From NCBI GenBank assembly GCA_002118135.1, contig BDIU01000063.1, positions 248,439-312,438 on the forward strand: a stretch of DNA of 64,000 bases, given 5' to 3'. The stretch's first letter is position 1. The number at the start of each line of letters is the position of its first letter. Source of the DNA: Trebouxia sp. TZW2008. Its lineage: Eukaryota > Chlorophyta > Trebouxiophyceae > Trebouxiales > Trebouxiaceae. The notes beneath the pieces were generated by a model that saw nothing but the letters and a program-made list of their open reading frames with translations, was not told the DNA's origin and made no database searches. Position numbers and translations under genes: made by a program. Positions 1 through 9,753 of the stretch are shown here, piece after piece.

Positions 1-157
1 TTTGTGCTGCTCACCCTTGCAAAGTGGCTTGCACCAAGAATGCATGATGCCGCTCAATGGCTGTGCTTTGTACCAATGCAAAACACATCAAGTTAAATCA
101 GAGAAACAGCATCACTGCAAGTAGCAGAGGCACTGACATTCCCTGGTACGCTTGCAG

Positions 158-1561
158 GCAATCCGTTGGTTCTGATGGCTGGCGTGGGCAGCACCAAGTC
201 TGCCTGGACCCCTTGCTTGCTCAAGCCATTGGCAGCAGGTGATTGCAGCTTCACATTGTGAAGCAATGTTCATTTTTGGCAGTTCGGATCATGCCTTTAC
301 TGCAGGCATGACAATGAATTTTGTGCTGCAGATCGCCAAGTCACCATATTTGACAACAGGCAGGCCCTTTATGCCCACTATCTACTTGTTAGCATATGCG
401 CTGGGTTGCTTTGAGACTCAAAGATCACTTAACCATAAGAGCATCAGCGACACCACTCGCATCTAGAGTGATGCATATGCCGCTGCATTTTGTGCAGAAT
501 GTAGATTTCTCACTAGCTGCTGCCGATTTTGCTGCATCTGTGTATGCCTTGGGTTGGCTTGAAGTTGACTGCACTCACTGCCAACCACTGCAGGGGTATT
601 GGTATGAGTAGTGATTCTTACACTGGCAATTACACTCTTGATGATTATGCCAGCTCTACAGTGGACCTGATCGACGCCCTTGGCCTGTCAACACCAAGCA
701 TTCTGGGCGCATCCTTGGGCAGCCTCATCACTCAGACAATTGTCGTCAACTATGGCAGTGAAGTGTCTCACGCCATTCTGTGCGACACTGCTTTGATGGG
801 AGCTGGCCTGCTATCAATCCCAGATCCCTTAAACAGCAGCAATGTGTTTGTTCAAGCTCAAGGCGCAGACTCAACTGTGCCTAGCCGCACTTATCCTTAC
901 TACCTTCCAGCCGGCCTAGATGGCCTTTGCAGGAACCTAAACCTCACTTCTTACATGCCAGTGGACAATGCGACATCAGCACAAAACATGCATCAGGCGA
1001 CAGTTGCAAATGATATTGCTGGCCCTGGTGGGGATGAGGTAATCAGTTGCGAACAGTCATTTCTGTAACTGCACTTGAGGAATCTGCAGGACTCTGAGCG
1101 CGTTTGCCTTCTTGTGTGGTCTCTGAAAGCCCCTCATACCGTCACTTGCTGTATGCTGATGATATCCATTATGCCTAAACCTCTGCTGACTGCAGTCACC
1201 TGACTGTTGTTGTCGTACTGCAACAGTACGACAGCCTCACGGTTGTTGCCTGACTACGATTGCTTCACTGTTGGTGCCTGATAAATTCATCTCCAGTGTT
1301 GCCACAGAAGCAGTTGCATGCTAGCAAAGGGCAGCATGTGTTATGCAGGTCTACTACGGGCTGCCCAACATCACAACTCCTGTCCTGATCATTGCCGGCG
1401 ACCAAGATCAGGTTCTGCCAGTGCAATATGATATCAAAGCAGCGTCTATTATTCCAGGCGCGTCCTTGATTCAGTGGCCAGATGCAGGCCATGACTCTGT
1501 CAGCCAACACTGCTTGACGAATGCTGCCATCATCAACAGTTGGTTGGACGACAATGAGTAG
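158..1561 (+). CDS. Alpha/beta-hydrolase fold protein, multi-exon, 5' end unresolved
   Basis: Four exons join in phase: about 158-238, 332-359, 594-1038 and 1349-1561 (TAG at 1559-1561). The joined protein reads GNPLVLMAGVGS (start of the fold and oxyanion strand), then RQVTIFDNRGIGMSS (the D-x-RG-x-G turn typical of the family), the nucleophile elbow GASLGS with serine in G-x-S-x-G, a roughly 90-residue cap region rich in N-x-S/T sites, the acid loop IAGDQDQVLP and the histidine loop DAGHDSV. All three catalytic residues are therefore present. An upstream exon ending at about 145 (ending LTFPG) fits the phase, so the N-terminus probably lies at or before the window edge. The substrate cannot be told from sequence; esterase, lipase or epoxide hydrolase are all possible. 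One intron (360-593) appears to use a GC donor. Confidence 0.85.
360..593 (+). other. Probable GC-AG intron in the alpha/beta-hydrolase gene
   Basis: The exon ending GACAACAG at 359 is followed by GCAGGC, not GT. Joining it to GGGTATTGG at 594, after an ordinary CAG acceptor, restores the expected motif D-N-R-G-I-G-M. No GT nearby gives the same motif in frame. Confidence 0.6.
1211..1233. other. Perfect 10-bp inverted repeat with a 3-nt loop, inside an intron
   Basis: TGTCGTACTG, then CAA, then CAGTACGACA forms a perfect hairpin within the last intron of the alpha/beta-hydrolase gene. No T-run follows, so it is not a Pol III or bacterial-type terminator. Function is unknown and it may be chance. 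Confidence 0.5.
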
Positions 1562-3584
1562 CAAAGATACTTTGCAAAAAGGATCCTCATGCTTGCGTCT
1601 CTTCAGGCCAGTTGTTAAGCAACATGATGGTGTCGGATATCATTGACCATTACATAGCTTTTGTACAGGTCATTTGCTTTCCTTTTTGTGATTGACTGCA
1701 GAAACTGTTGAGTACTGGAAACTGCAATTGTTCAGCTACCTCAGGCCCTGGGGTCTTTGGAAGGCTGACCTACTAGTATTCAAGCAATCCTCAGGCCGTC
1801 AGGAGGCATAGCTTGACAGTTTTACTTGCTGCTACTTGACTCGCTGTTGCATAAAGTAGGCATGTGATCAGTCTAGAGAAAGGCCTGCAACTGGGTGATT
1901 AGCTCTGCAGCTGTGTTTTGCAATTGATCTCCTGGCCAAAGTCCAAGTGATATGTATAAGCTGAGGATCTTCCGGAAACACTGCTGAAGGCTGAGTCGTG
2001 GAAACTGACAGCACAAGTTTGAACTGCCATAAAGACAGACTGCTGTTTTTGGCTTTTGCAGACATGCCCATGACCAACTTCATTCATGTGAGTGACTGCC
2101 TTGCAACAGTATGCATGAGCGACCAGCATTTGACTTAGACTGCTGCGGGTGATCATGCTAATCCTACTGTACACATTCTGATGAACACGCAGCTGGTGTC
2201 TGGTTTGATGAAAGTGTGATTGCCAACAATCAAGCAAAAGCAAGTCATGCTGCACCCCTTACATGCTCATGGAAAGCTCTGCAGGGTGCACCTTGTTACA
2301 GCTATGCTGACAGCAAGGACCCAACAGCATGATGCTTCCCATCACAGCCTGCATTCCATGCAGCTTTGGTGCTGCTAGCTGTTCAGAGAGCGAGAGTAAT
2401 TTCACATGCTTCATGATGGTGACTCAGGAAAGATGATGAGCTTGTACACGTGTGGGCTCATTCCAAGATACCGAATTCACCGTGTTGCAAGCACAATCGC
2501 GAGCAAGCACCGCACTGATCTGTGCAAGAGGGCGGTGTTGTATCTGCACACCTGCACACCTGCTCAATCGCCGAGATAGACACTGGTCGAAACAGATGCC
2601 AAGGCCCTCTTGTGGCAGCTAGCTGCAGATCCCATGGTCGTTCATTCAAGCACTGCCCAAAACCCTGCAAGGCATGACTCTGGCAGCTGCATAGCTAAGT
2701 CAGGCGCAGGCGCACTCATCTGAAGGCAATCGAGTGCAAGGACGAAGTCTGCGGTCTTTGCTTAAGCCCTGCTTCGGTGAGCACTTGGCCACATTCATTT
2801 GACATAGCCTTAAGCTCAGCTCAGCTGGCTGTTGAGCCTCAGGTCAAAACCTTTTCGCCAAAATGACGAGCCACATACAGCTGCTGTGAATTTGCATGAC
2901 TCAAGAAAGCCTGGTGCTGTGCTGCAGGTCTGATTCCCGTGTGTGCATGAACTATGCTTCCCTTGCCCGCATGCTATGACAGCAGGCAAACTTCAGCTAA
3001 AGATCCCAGGCGCGCACATGATGCTAGTTTGGAGCACTGTTCATGCTGCAAAGTGAACGTCAGATACCAAACAAAGGCTTCTGCGCTCAACCTATTGCCA
3101 GCATAGAGGAGCAGTACATGCCATTATGAGCCAATTATGAGTAGGATGTTGCCTATGTGCAGAGCATTTTCAGGTGTAGCCACAGTTGCATCAGCATAAA
3201 CATGATGCGTAAGATTGACAGCAGGTGTGCAATGCCAAAGATGTCCTGCTTGAGTGCCATATGCAAGGGGCTTATATCATTCCAGGAAGCTCATGTGCTG
3301 CAGCATAATAGTATTTGCCAAGGTATGCTCTGAACGGAGTTGCTGACGTCATGACAGAGTTGTTCAGGACTGTCGTGCTGGTCACATTGGCGTCTTGAGT
3401 TATTGTTTGAGCATGCTGACCTACTGTCTGTGTTGCATATCTCTGAAGCTGACCATGCGCTCCAAGCAGGTGCTTGATGACAAGTGCGCATTGGTATGTG
3501 CTGCATTGCTGGCAAAAAGGAACAAGACTGCTCTGCTTGCTGACAACATAAAGTGGCAAATGCAGTCAGACTGGTCCACAAGGC
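1562..3584. other. No gene recognised
   Basis: Open frames on both strands are short (at most 118 codons), have no recognisable domain, and do not chain through splice sites. The stretch is probably intergenic. It begins with the 3' flank of the alpha/beta-hydrolase gene. Confidence 0.5.
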
Positions 3585-4140
3585 GTGACCTTGTTGTGCT
3601 GAGATGCGTAACTTGCTTTGTCCGCTCTGTGCCAGCAGCATGACAGGGTAAGTGAGCTTTGACTAAGCAAGTCAGGCTGATGGAAGGCTTGCTGGGACTG
3701 TACAAGGCTGTCTCTGTTGCTGTTACTTGACATTGATTCCTGAATGCTGCATAATCTGTCTCGCAAGGCAAGAGAGCTGAATCTTGATTGGCTTGCTCAT
3801 TGGCTGTCATAGGCCCCGCAACAAAGCTTTGTGGTGCTGACTATGCCTTTAATTGTGGCAGGGACACATACTGTGCAAGCATGACTTTGTTGTGCTGAGA
3901 TGCGCCGCTATGTTTGTCTGCTCAATGCCAGCAGCGCGACAGGGTAGGTGAGCTCTGGCTTAGCAAGTCAGGCTGATGCGGCGCTTGCTAGAATGGTATC
4001 AGGAAGGTATCTTTGCTTGTTGCGTGCTAGCAGTGATGCTCCATGCTGAGTTCTGCATGATGCATCATGCTAGGCAAGCGAGCTGATAGTTGGTCTGCTT
4101 GATCCTCGACTGCCACAGGCTCCACCACCTTGCTTTGTGG
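3585..4140. repeat. Two diverged tandem copies of a block of about 297 bp
   Basis: The stretch from 3585 (gtgaccttgttgtgctgaga, then cca-gcagcatgacagggta and agcaagtcaggctgatg) recurs in order from 3882 (atgactttgttgtgctgaga, cagcagcgcgacagggta, agcaagtcaggctgatg). The match continues into the rcaagcgagctga and ttggcttgctc/ttggtctgctt segments near 3770 and 4075. No coding frame is shared between the copies. Confidence 0.7.
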
Positions 4141-5010
4141 CGGTCGTGCTTGCTGACTGTGCCCTCAGCGCTGGCGGTCACACAGACTGTGCAAGCATTG
4201 TGCTGATGAGTGCCTGTTCTGCGTGCTGTGCAGGCACGCAGCCTTGGAGCTGGACAGGCGCCAGAGCAAACCAGGCCCTGCCTGTGCTGCGCAGGAGTGA
4301 TCAAGCTGCTGACAGGACAGGTGAGGTTGCTGTGAGACACCATTTTTGGCAGCCTGATGAGCAGGGGAAACCACAGGGTGCGTGCGTTTGTAAAGTCTCA
4401 GTCTTTTTCGGGCAAAGGTTGCAGATCTGCTCATGTTAGCATCAGAGGTCACCTGATCCTGACCTTTGTGAGTTCGCCTGACTTTCTGCTACACAGCCTG
4501 TTCTCCATCGCAAAGTAGCGCTCTACATGGCAACGAGGCAGGCCTCCTGCTGTCAAGCTAGCTTCACCTTGGATCACTAACTTCACTGTGAACCAGGGGG
4601 TCGTGGCGCAGGTGCGGACGACAGGTGGGAGAGGATCTGCACTCGCTGCGATCCCTAGCCTTCGAGCTGTCACTTTTCATGCGCGCGGAGGCTCAAGCGG
4701 CAGCCAAACTCATTGCTGTCATCGCTCACCTTTACCCTGCCAGGCCATCGTTCGCGGAGTTGTCGCTCCTCTTCTTCCCCAGGTTAGTCATCAGCCCTGA
4801 GAGGGTGGCTTTCACCTTTATCATGCAGTTAGGCTGACCTGCCGTGCGCCAAATCGAGCGAGAGAGGTCGCGTTGGAATCGCCTTGGTGTCAGAAACAAG
4901 GTTGGGGCTTTGAAAAGAGCAATTTAGGGGGGTCTTCAGGGCACCCCACATACCATACATATAGTGTACTGCAACATGGGCGCACTGTATTGGGCGTCCC
5001 AGGATATGAC
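4141..5010. other. Unassigned; contains a GC-richer open stretch at about 4588-4837
   Basis: Between 4600 and 4800 the composition becomes more GC- and CG-rich than its surroundings. On the + strand this part reads LRSLAFELSLFMRAEAQAAA and continues through AHLYPARPSFAELSLLFFPR, which looks protein-like (amphipathic, alanine-rich) but matches no family I know. It may be an exon of an unrecognised gene, a fragment of a mobile element, or noncoding. The 3' end of this stretch holds the U6 promoter. Confidence 0.3.
4942..4952 (+). promoter_or_regulatory. Upstream sequence element-like motif of the U6 gene
   Basis: ACCCCACATA lies about 70 bp before the U6 start. Plant U-snRNA genes carry an upstream element with the core TCCCACAT at a similar distance. 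The TATA-like element expected near -30 is less clear; the best candidates are CTGTATTGG at about 4985-4993, or CATATAG at about 4958-4965, which is farther up than usual. Assignment is by motif and distance only. Confidence 0.45.
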
Positions 5011-5011
5011 T

Positions 5012-5120
5012 GTGTAGCTCCGGCTACATCTGTTAAAATTGGATCGATACAGAGAAGATTAGCATGGCCCTCGCGCAGAGATGACACGCATAAATCGAGA
5101 AATGGTTCCAAAATTTTTTT
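5012..5120 (+). ncRNA. U6: U6 spliceosomal snRNA
   Basis: This is a full-length U6 gene of about 107 nt. It starts with a 5' stem-loop (TGTAGC, TCCG loop, GCTACA at 5013-5028) and continues TTAAAATTGGATCGATACAG. The ACAGAGA box, which pairs with the 5' splice site, is at about 5048-5054. It is followed by AGATTAGCATGGCCC, the catalytic AGC region and internal-stem-loop segment GATGACACGCATAAATCGAG, and ends in a run of seven T (5114-5120), a Pol III terminator. U6 is part of the spliceosome catalytic core, which suits the intron-rich genes around it. The internal regions match the eukaryotic consensus closely, so this looks like a functional copy and not a decayed one, though many genomes carry several. 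Confidence 0.96.
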
Positions 5121-6289
5121 GCTTCTAGTGCAATGTACACCTATTGGGCAGGCCTGTATGTGCCAGGAAGCCTCTGTATGGCTATTTGAAGCATACATGA
5201 GCATGTCAGACACTTGACACACAGGGTTGCAACATGTCAAGCTAGTGGGCAATGGTCCTTGGCTCACAGTGTGCACGCAGCCCCTACATGTGCTGCAGCG
5301 CAACTGCATGACCAGCTGTGGCATTAACATTGTTGCCAGACATCTTATAGTGCATGCCGCAGCATGTGGGGCTGAAGGGCAGTGTTGCATGACTCAACAA
5401 TGTACGCACTGTGCATGCGTCGTGCTCTATGCCACAATGCACGTATGACGGTTGAGCTTGCATGATGCCCCAGACAGCCCACTGGCAGGTCTGCTCTCAA
5501 AATAATCTCAATGTTTCACCTGTTGCGGATTTGCTGGAGCAGTGACAGCATAGTGCATGCTACTTGGACTAAGCATACAATGCACACACGACGACTGAGC
5601 TTGCATGATGCCACAGACAGGTCTGCTCGCTTGACGGCAGCTGAAGTGCTCACATGGAAGTTGTCAAGGATAGACAGACATGCTTGAGCTGTGTGCTTAT
5701 GTTTGCATGCATTATGCCACATATGACAGAATTCTGATGCCTGATCTGTTTTCATGAGCGGCACTGCCTGGCAGCTGAATGCAAAGGCACAGGCAGTCAA
5801 AAGCCGCATCATATCGTCTTTGTGCTGGATGCTAAGTGGCTCATTGTCTGCACACCTGCTGGCATACTTCATGACAAATGTGCTAGCTATAGGTCACAGC
5901 AGTGCCAAGCACTTCACATGTTTTGGGGCAAAAGGTGCCCAGCTGTTGCGACAGGCTGCAATGCATGCAATTTTACAACTGACGCCGCGTCTTGCACACC
6001 TGTGATGGCAAGTTTCATGCATGCATGCTTCCCAGTAGCACAGTACACTAGTGAAGTGCTTCATCCGTTGGCAAAGTCACTGGCTTCTTCAGAGGCACAC
6101 ACCATCCTCTGCAAGTCAGCCAGGTACAAGCTATCCGCTCTCCCCCACCTGAACTCTACTAGCGCAGCTAAGGTCACAGCTACTGGCTTTCGTCTCACAA
6201 GACTGAAGTAAACCCTCTGGCATAGCTACTGGCATAACCTATCAACACACGCCACAATGCAGCTATTGGCGTCTTCTACTTGCACATGT
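5121..6289. other. No gene recognised; contains a diverged short duplication
   Basis: A segment reading acgtatgacggttgagcttg at about 5443-5462, followed by catgatgccccagacag, recurs near 5583-5625 as acacgacgactgagcttgcatgatgccacagacag. Open frames here are short and have no recognisable domain. Confidence 0.45.
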
Positions 6290-7400
6290 TGCAGGTACAA
6301 GCGGCATACGACCGTCTGGTGGCTGGCACACTCTACTGGCACAGCTACTGGCGCTCCCACCACATGTTGCAAGAGAACTACTGGCGCACTCAATGGTGCA
6401 TTTTGCCTGTTGCAGGTATTCTTTGCATCACTGTTACTGGCGCAGCTTTTGGCACAGATATTGATGCAGCTCTTGGCGCACTCAACACAGGATGCAAGAA
6501 CCCTATCAGCGCACATGTTGGCACATGCTTCCTTTTGTAGGTGAAGTGTGCATGTAACCTTTTGGCACAGCTACTGGCGCACCCATCGAAACACTTTCTA
6601 ACACAGCTACTTGGCCACCAAACACAAGTTGCAAGGAGCCTACTGGCACATGTTTCTTTCAGCAGGTACAGTCTGCATGCAACCTATTGGGACAGCTGCT
6701 GGCGCACCTACTGGCACACCTCATTGATAAAAATACTCAGTCCCCACGACAAACATGACCGCATCGGCACACTCTGGGGCTCATTTCTGCCTGTGGCAGG
6801 TACATGTTGCATGCATGTCACTGGCGCAGCTTTTGGCCAAGATGCTAGCGTAGCTCCTGACACATCATTCATCCTGGGTTGCAAGAAGCCTACCAGCTGG
6901 CACATGTTCCTTTGGCGAGTACTGTTTGCGTGCAACTTGTTGGGACAGCTACTGGCGCCCCCACTTGCACTCTCCTTCAACTCAGCTACCTGGTTACCGA
7001 CCACAAGTTGCAAGGGGCCGACTGGCACAGTTGTTGGCCCATACTTACTTTGGCAGGCACAGCCTGCATGCAACCTATTGGAGCGGCTGCTGGCGCACCT
7101 ACTGCTTCACTCCACTAAAACAGCTACTCGGTCCCCCACCACAAATTACCAAACATTTACCGGCGCACTTACTGGCACACTCACTGGCTCGTTTTGCCTG
7201 TGGCAGGTGCAAGCTGCATGCCTGTTACTTGCACAGCTGTTGGCGCAGCTACTGATGAAGCTTCTGGCGCACCTGCAACAACATGGCAGGCAAGTTCGGC
7301 ATGTCTACTGGCACAAGGTACCCTTCAACAGGTACAAGCTGCATGCAACGTACTGGCGCATCTACAGGCACAGCTGCAGGCTCATCACTTTCTTTTACAG
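6290..7400. repeat. Degenerate tandem satellite, unit about 125 bp, roughly nine copies
   Basis: A marker of the form caggtacaagctgcatgcaa, followed by yattggcacagctactggcgcac, recurs near 6293, 6415, 6540, 6664, 6797, 6920, 7051, 7204 and 7329, at spacings of about 122-153 bp. Each unit also carries several smaller actggcgcac or actggcacag words. A 304-codon open frame at 6541-7455 runs through the array, but it changes frame relative to the unit and has no domain, so I treat it as a by-product of the repeat. Each unit begins with a CAG/GT-like junction, so an origin from a multiplied exon is possible but unproven. Confidence 0.75.
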
Positions 7401-7631
7401 AAGCATGATGAGTGCATCTAGCAGTTCACTGTCACCACACATTGCAGTCATGTAGTGTGCTCAGGCACACTGCCACTGGCGCAGTTACTGGCATGCTACG
7501 CCGGTTTTGCGGCCACAAACGCATGCAATGCGTTGTTGTGTGCTGGCACAGCTTCAGCACTGCAGTAACAACATTGCATCAGGCTTCAAGTTCAGTGACG
7601 TGTCGACTGACAAGCTTGTTACCACCAAAGC

Positions 7632-7850
7632 TACTGGCACACCTAGTGAGACAAGCACTGGCAGACGTACTGGCACACCTATAAGCACACCTACCGGCAC
7701 AAGTACTGGCACACGTACTGGCACACATACTGGCACAATTACTAGCACACCTACCGGTATAAGTACTGGCACACCTACTGGCACACCTATAGGCACACCT
7801 ACCGGCACAAGTACTGGCACGCCTACTGGCACATCTGCAATATTGACTTC
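7632..7850. repeat. 12-bp minisatellite (actggcacacct-like)
   Basis: Some fifteen or more units of about 12 bp, such as actggcacacct, accggcacaagt and actggcacacat, run head to tail. In one frame they read as Thr-Gly-Thr-Pro/Ser repeats, and in the reverse as Val-Pro-Val. No start context, splice pattern or domain supports a real protein. The unit shares the actggcac word with the satellite just upstream. Confidence 0.8.
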
Positions 7851-8284
7851 CAAGCATGCAGTCTGTCCATTAGCACGACGTACTGCGTGTACTGGCGCAG
7901 GATGATGAGATGACAGCTGCTGCTGGACATCCTTCAAACTGCCACTGGCACATCTAATGGCACAATTTGCCATCAGCTTTGCGCAAGCACAGCCAGTCAG
8001 CCACAACAGCAAGGTATGCGCTGTGTGCTGATTATGTACTGACTTGCGTGCTCAACTACTTGCTGGCAATTGCTGGCATAGCTATATATGATGCTGCTGT
8101 CTGAGTGCATGTGACACTGGCAAGGCTGCACTGGGCATCCATGACTGCAATTATGAGCAGCTTACTGACATGCACCCCTCATTGTTACTGCCTCATCTTT
8201 GGCATGCAGTGCTCAATTTTGACACAACCCTTGTAAGCTTTAATTTGGCCTTCTCGTCTCTGGCCCTTACCTCTGTTACGTGAA

Positions 8285-8680
8285 ACACCTTATCTTTGGC
8301 CCCTCACCTTTGGCCCCTCATCTTTGGCCCCTCACCTTTGGTATCTCATCTTTGCCCCCTCACCTTTGGCCCTCATCTTTGGTCTTTCATCTTTGACCCC
8401 TCATCTTTAGCGCCTCATCTTTGGTGTGTCAATTTTGGCATGGCACCCCTCATCTTTGGCATAACCCCCTCATTTTTCAGGCATCATCTTTGGCGCCTCA
8501 TCTTTGTCATGACCCCCTCACCTTTGACGCCTCATCTGTTGCCCCTCATCTTTCATCAGCATTTGCTTGTTTTGTAGAGCCCTCATCTTTCAGGTCACCC
8601 CTTCATATTTGATGCGAAGCCCTCACTTATAGATCCTCATCTTTGGCATGCGACCCTCAGCTCTGGATGTTACTCTGCAG
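8285..8680. repeat. 13-14-bp minisatellite (cctcatctttggc-like)
   Basis: About 25 imperfect units such as cctcatctttggcc, cctcacctttggcc and cctcatctttgac run head to tail and become more degenerate toward 8680. The array is pyrimidine-rich on the + strand. No gene is apparent. Confidence 0.85.
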
Positions 8681-8689
8681 ATTTGGTAG

Positions 8690-9753
8690 TGCCCCTAGTC
8701 CTACAGCTGGTACCTACAGCTGGTGTGTGGCAGTGCTTTGCCATTATGATAACGCCATGCTCTGCTAGCACCGCATGCACAATCACTTAGCATCTGCTTC
8801 CATAGGCAGACCCTGATTGAGCGCTGCACAATGAGCAGTGCTGCCTGCACAGCACCAGATGCATACGTGTTGCACATGACGTTCAAGTACATTCTGCTAT
8901 GCCATGTGGTTTATCAGCATAGAACAACGCACTCTTCCAAGCATTCAGCATCTTCATGTGCAGCATGGCTGCTGTCTTTGCAACAATGCTGATAAAGCAC
9001 GCCTGATCTATAGATGTTGCTGCAGATGAGTGTTTGTGATGGCGGTCTGGGTGGCCTTCACTTAGCATTGTACAAGCAAATGCTATCATGACAGACGGGC
9101 CAAACAGCCATTTTCAGATTGCAGGAACAGGAGCACAGGACTGCAAAAGCCCTGGGATGATCAGCCACTTGTTCACCTGCACATTCTGAAGAAATGAAAA
9201 ACAGCTCAGACAAAACTCAAAGGTCATCAAAGAACCTGCAAAGTTGCTGTTGGGTCGCATCATGTGGCTGCAATTCTCGCTGGCTTGATGAGCAAAACGC
9301 AGCATGCCACAATATGCATGCATCAGTGCGAACTAGGGTACAGCACCGTTTCAGGCTTATGATGCAGAAGCCGTGAAGCAGGACACAGACAAGCACCAAG
9401 TGAAGTAGACCATGAGCAGTCAAAGTGCAACCGGATTATCCGAAAGACTCAATCACATGGCACACGTGGACATTTGCATGCTTTGTGGTTGTGAGCTTTG
9501 CTTTTGAGATGTCCCTGTGAGAGCGCAGTTCTGCTGTGTCAGCCCTCGGACGGGGTTCCGAGGCTTTGCAACCCCCGATCTTGTTGCGCAACACCAGTTT
9601 TGCAGCTAATCTAAAAGGTGGGACACTAAACATCAGCTCGAGATCTGAGGCAGAGTCAGCAAAACATCACACTTTGGCCTAGACAGACGCACATCACATT
9701 CCGCTTCTGGGAGCGCAAGCCACTGTCTGCGACATCGGCCGAGTTACTCCTCA
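8690..9753. other. No gene recognised; 5' flank of the MFS transporter gene
   Basis: No exon chain was found on either strand. A 7-bp perfect inverted repeat (CCTCGGA, CGGGGT loop, TCCGAGG) sits at about 9544-9563, roughly 190 bp before the proposed transporter start, in a locally GC-rich patch that may be promoter. Confidence 0.4.

Noticed and set aside
6541..7455. Long open frame of 304 codons on the + strand
   Set aside because: It runs through the roughly 125-bp satellite, whose unit length is not a multiple of three, so the frame rotates. No domain, no splice logic and similar frames on other phases indicate a repeat by-product.
7507..8012. Thr-Gly-Thr-Pro and Val-Pro-Val repeat 'proteins' on opposite strands
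   Set aside because: Both are translations of the same 12-bp minisatellite, and neither has flanking protein-like sequence.
9544..9563. Stem-loop CCTCGGA/TCCGAGG as a terminator or riboswitch
   Set aside because: It has no T-run and no known aptamer pattern, and a 7-bp stem is expected by chance in a region this long.
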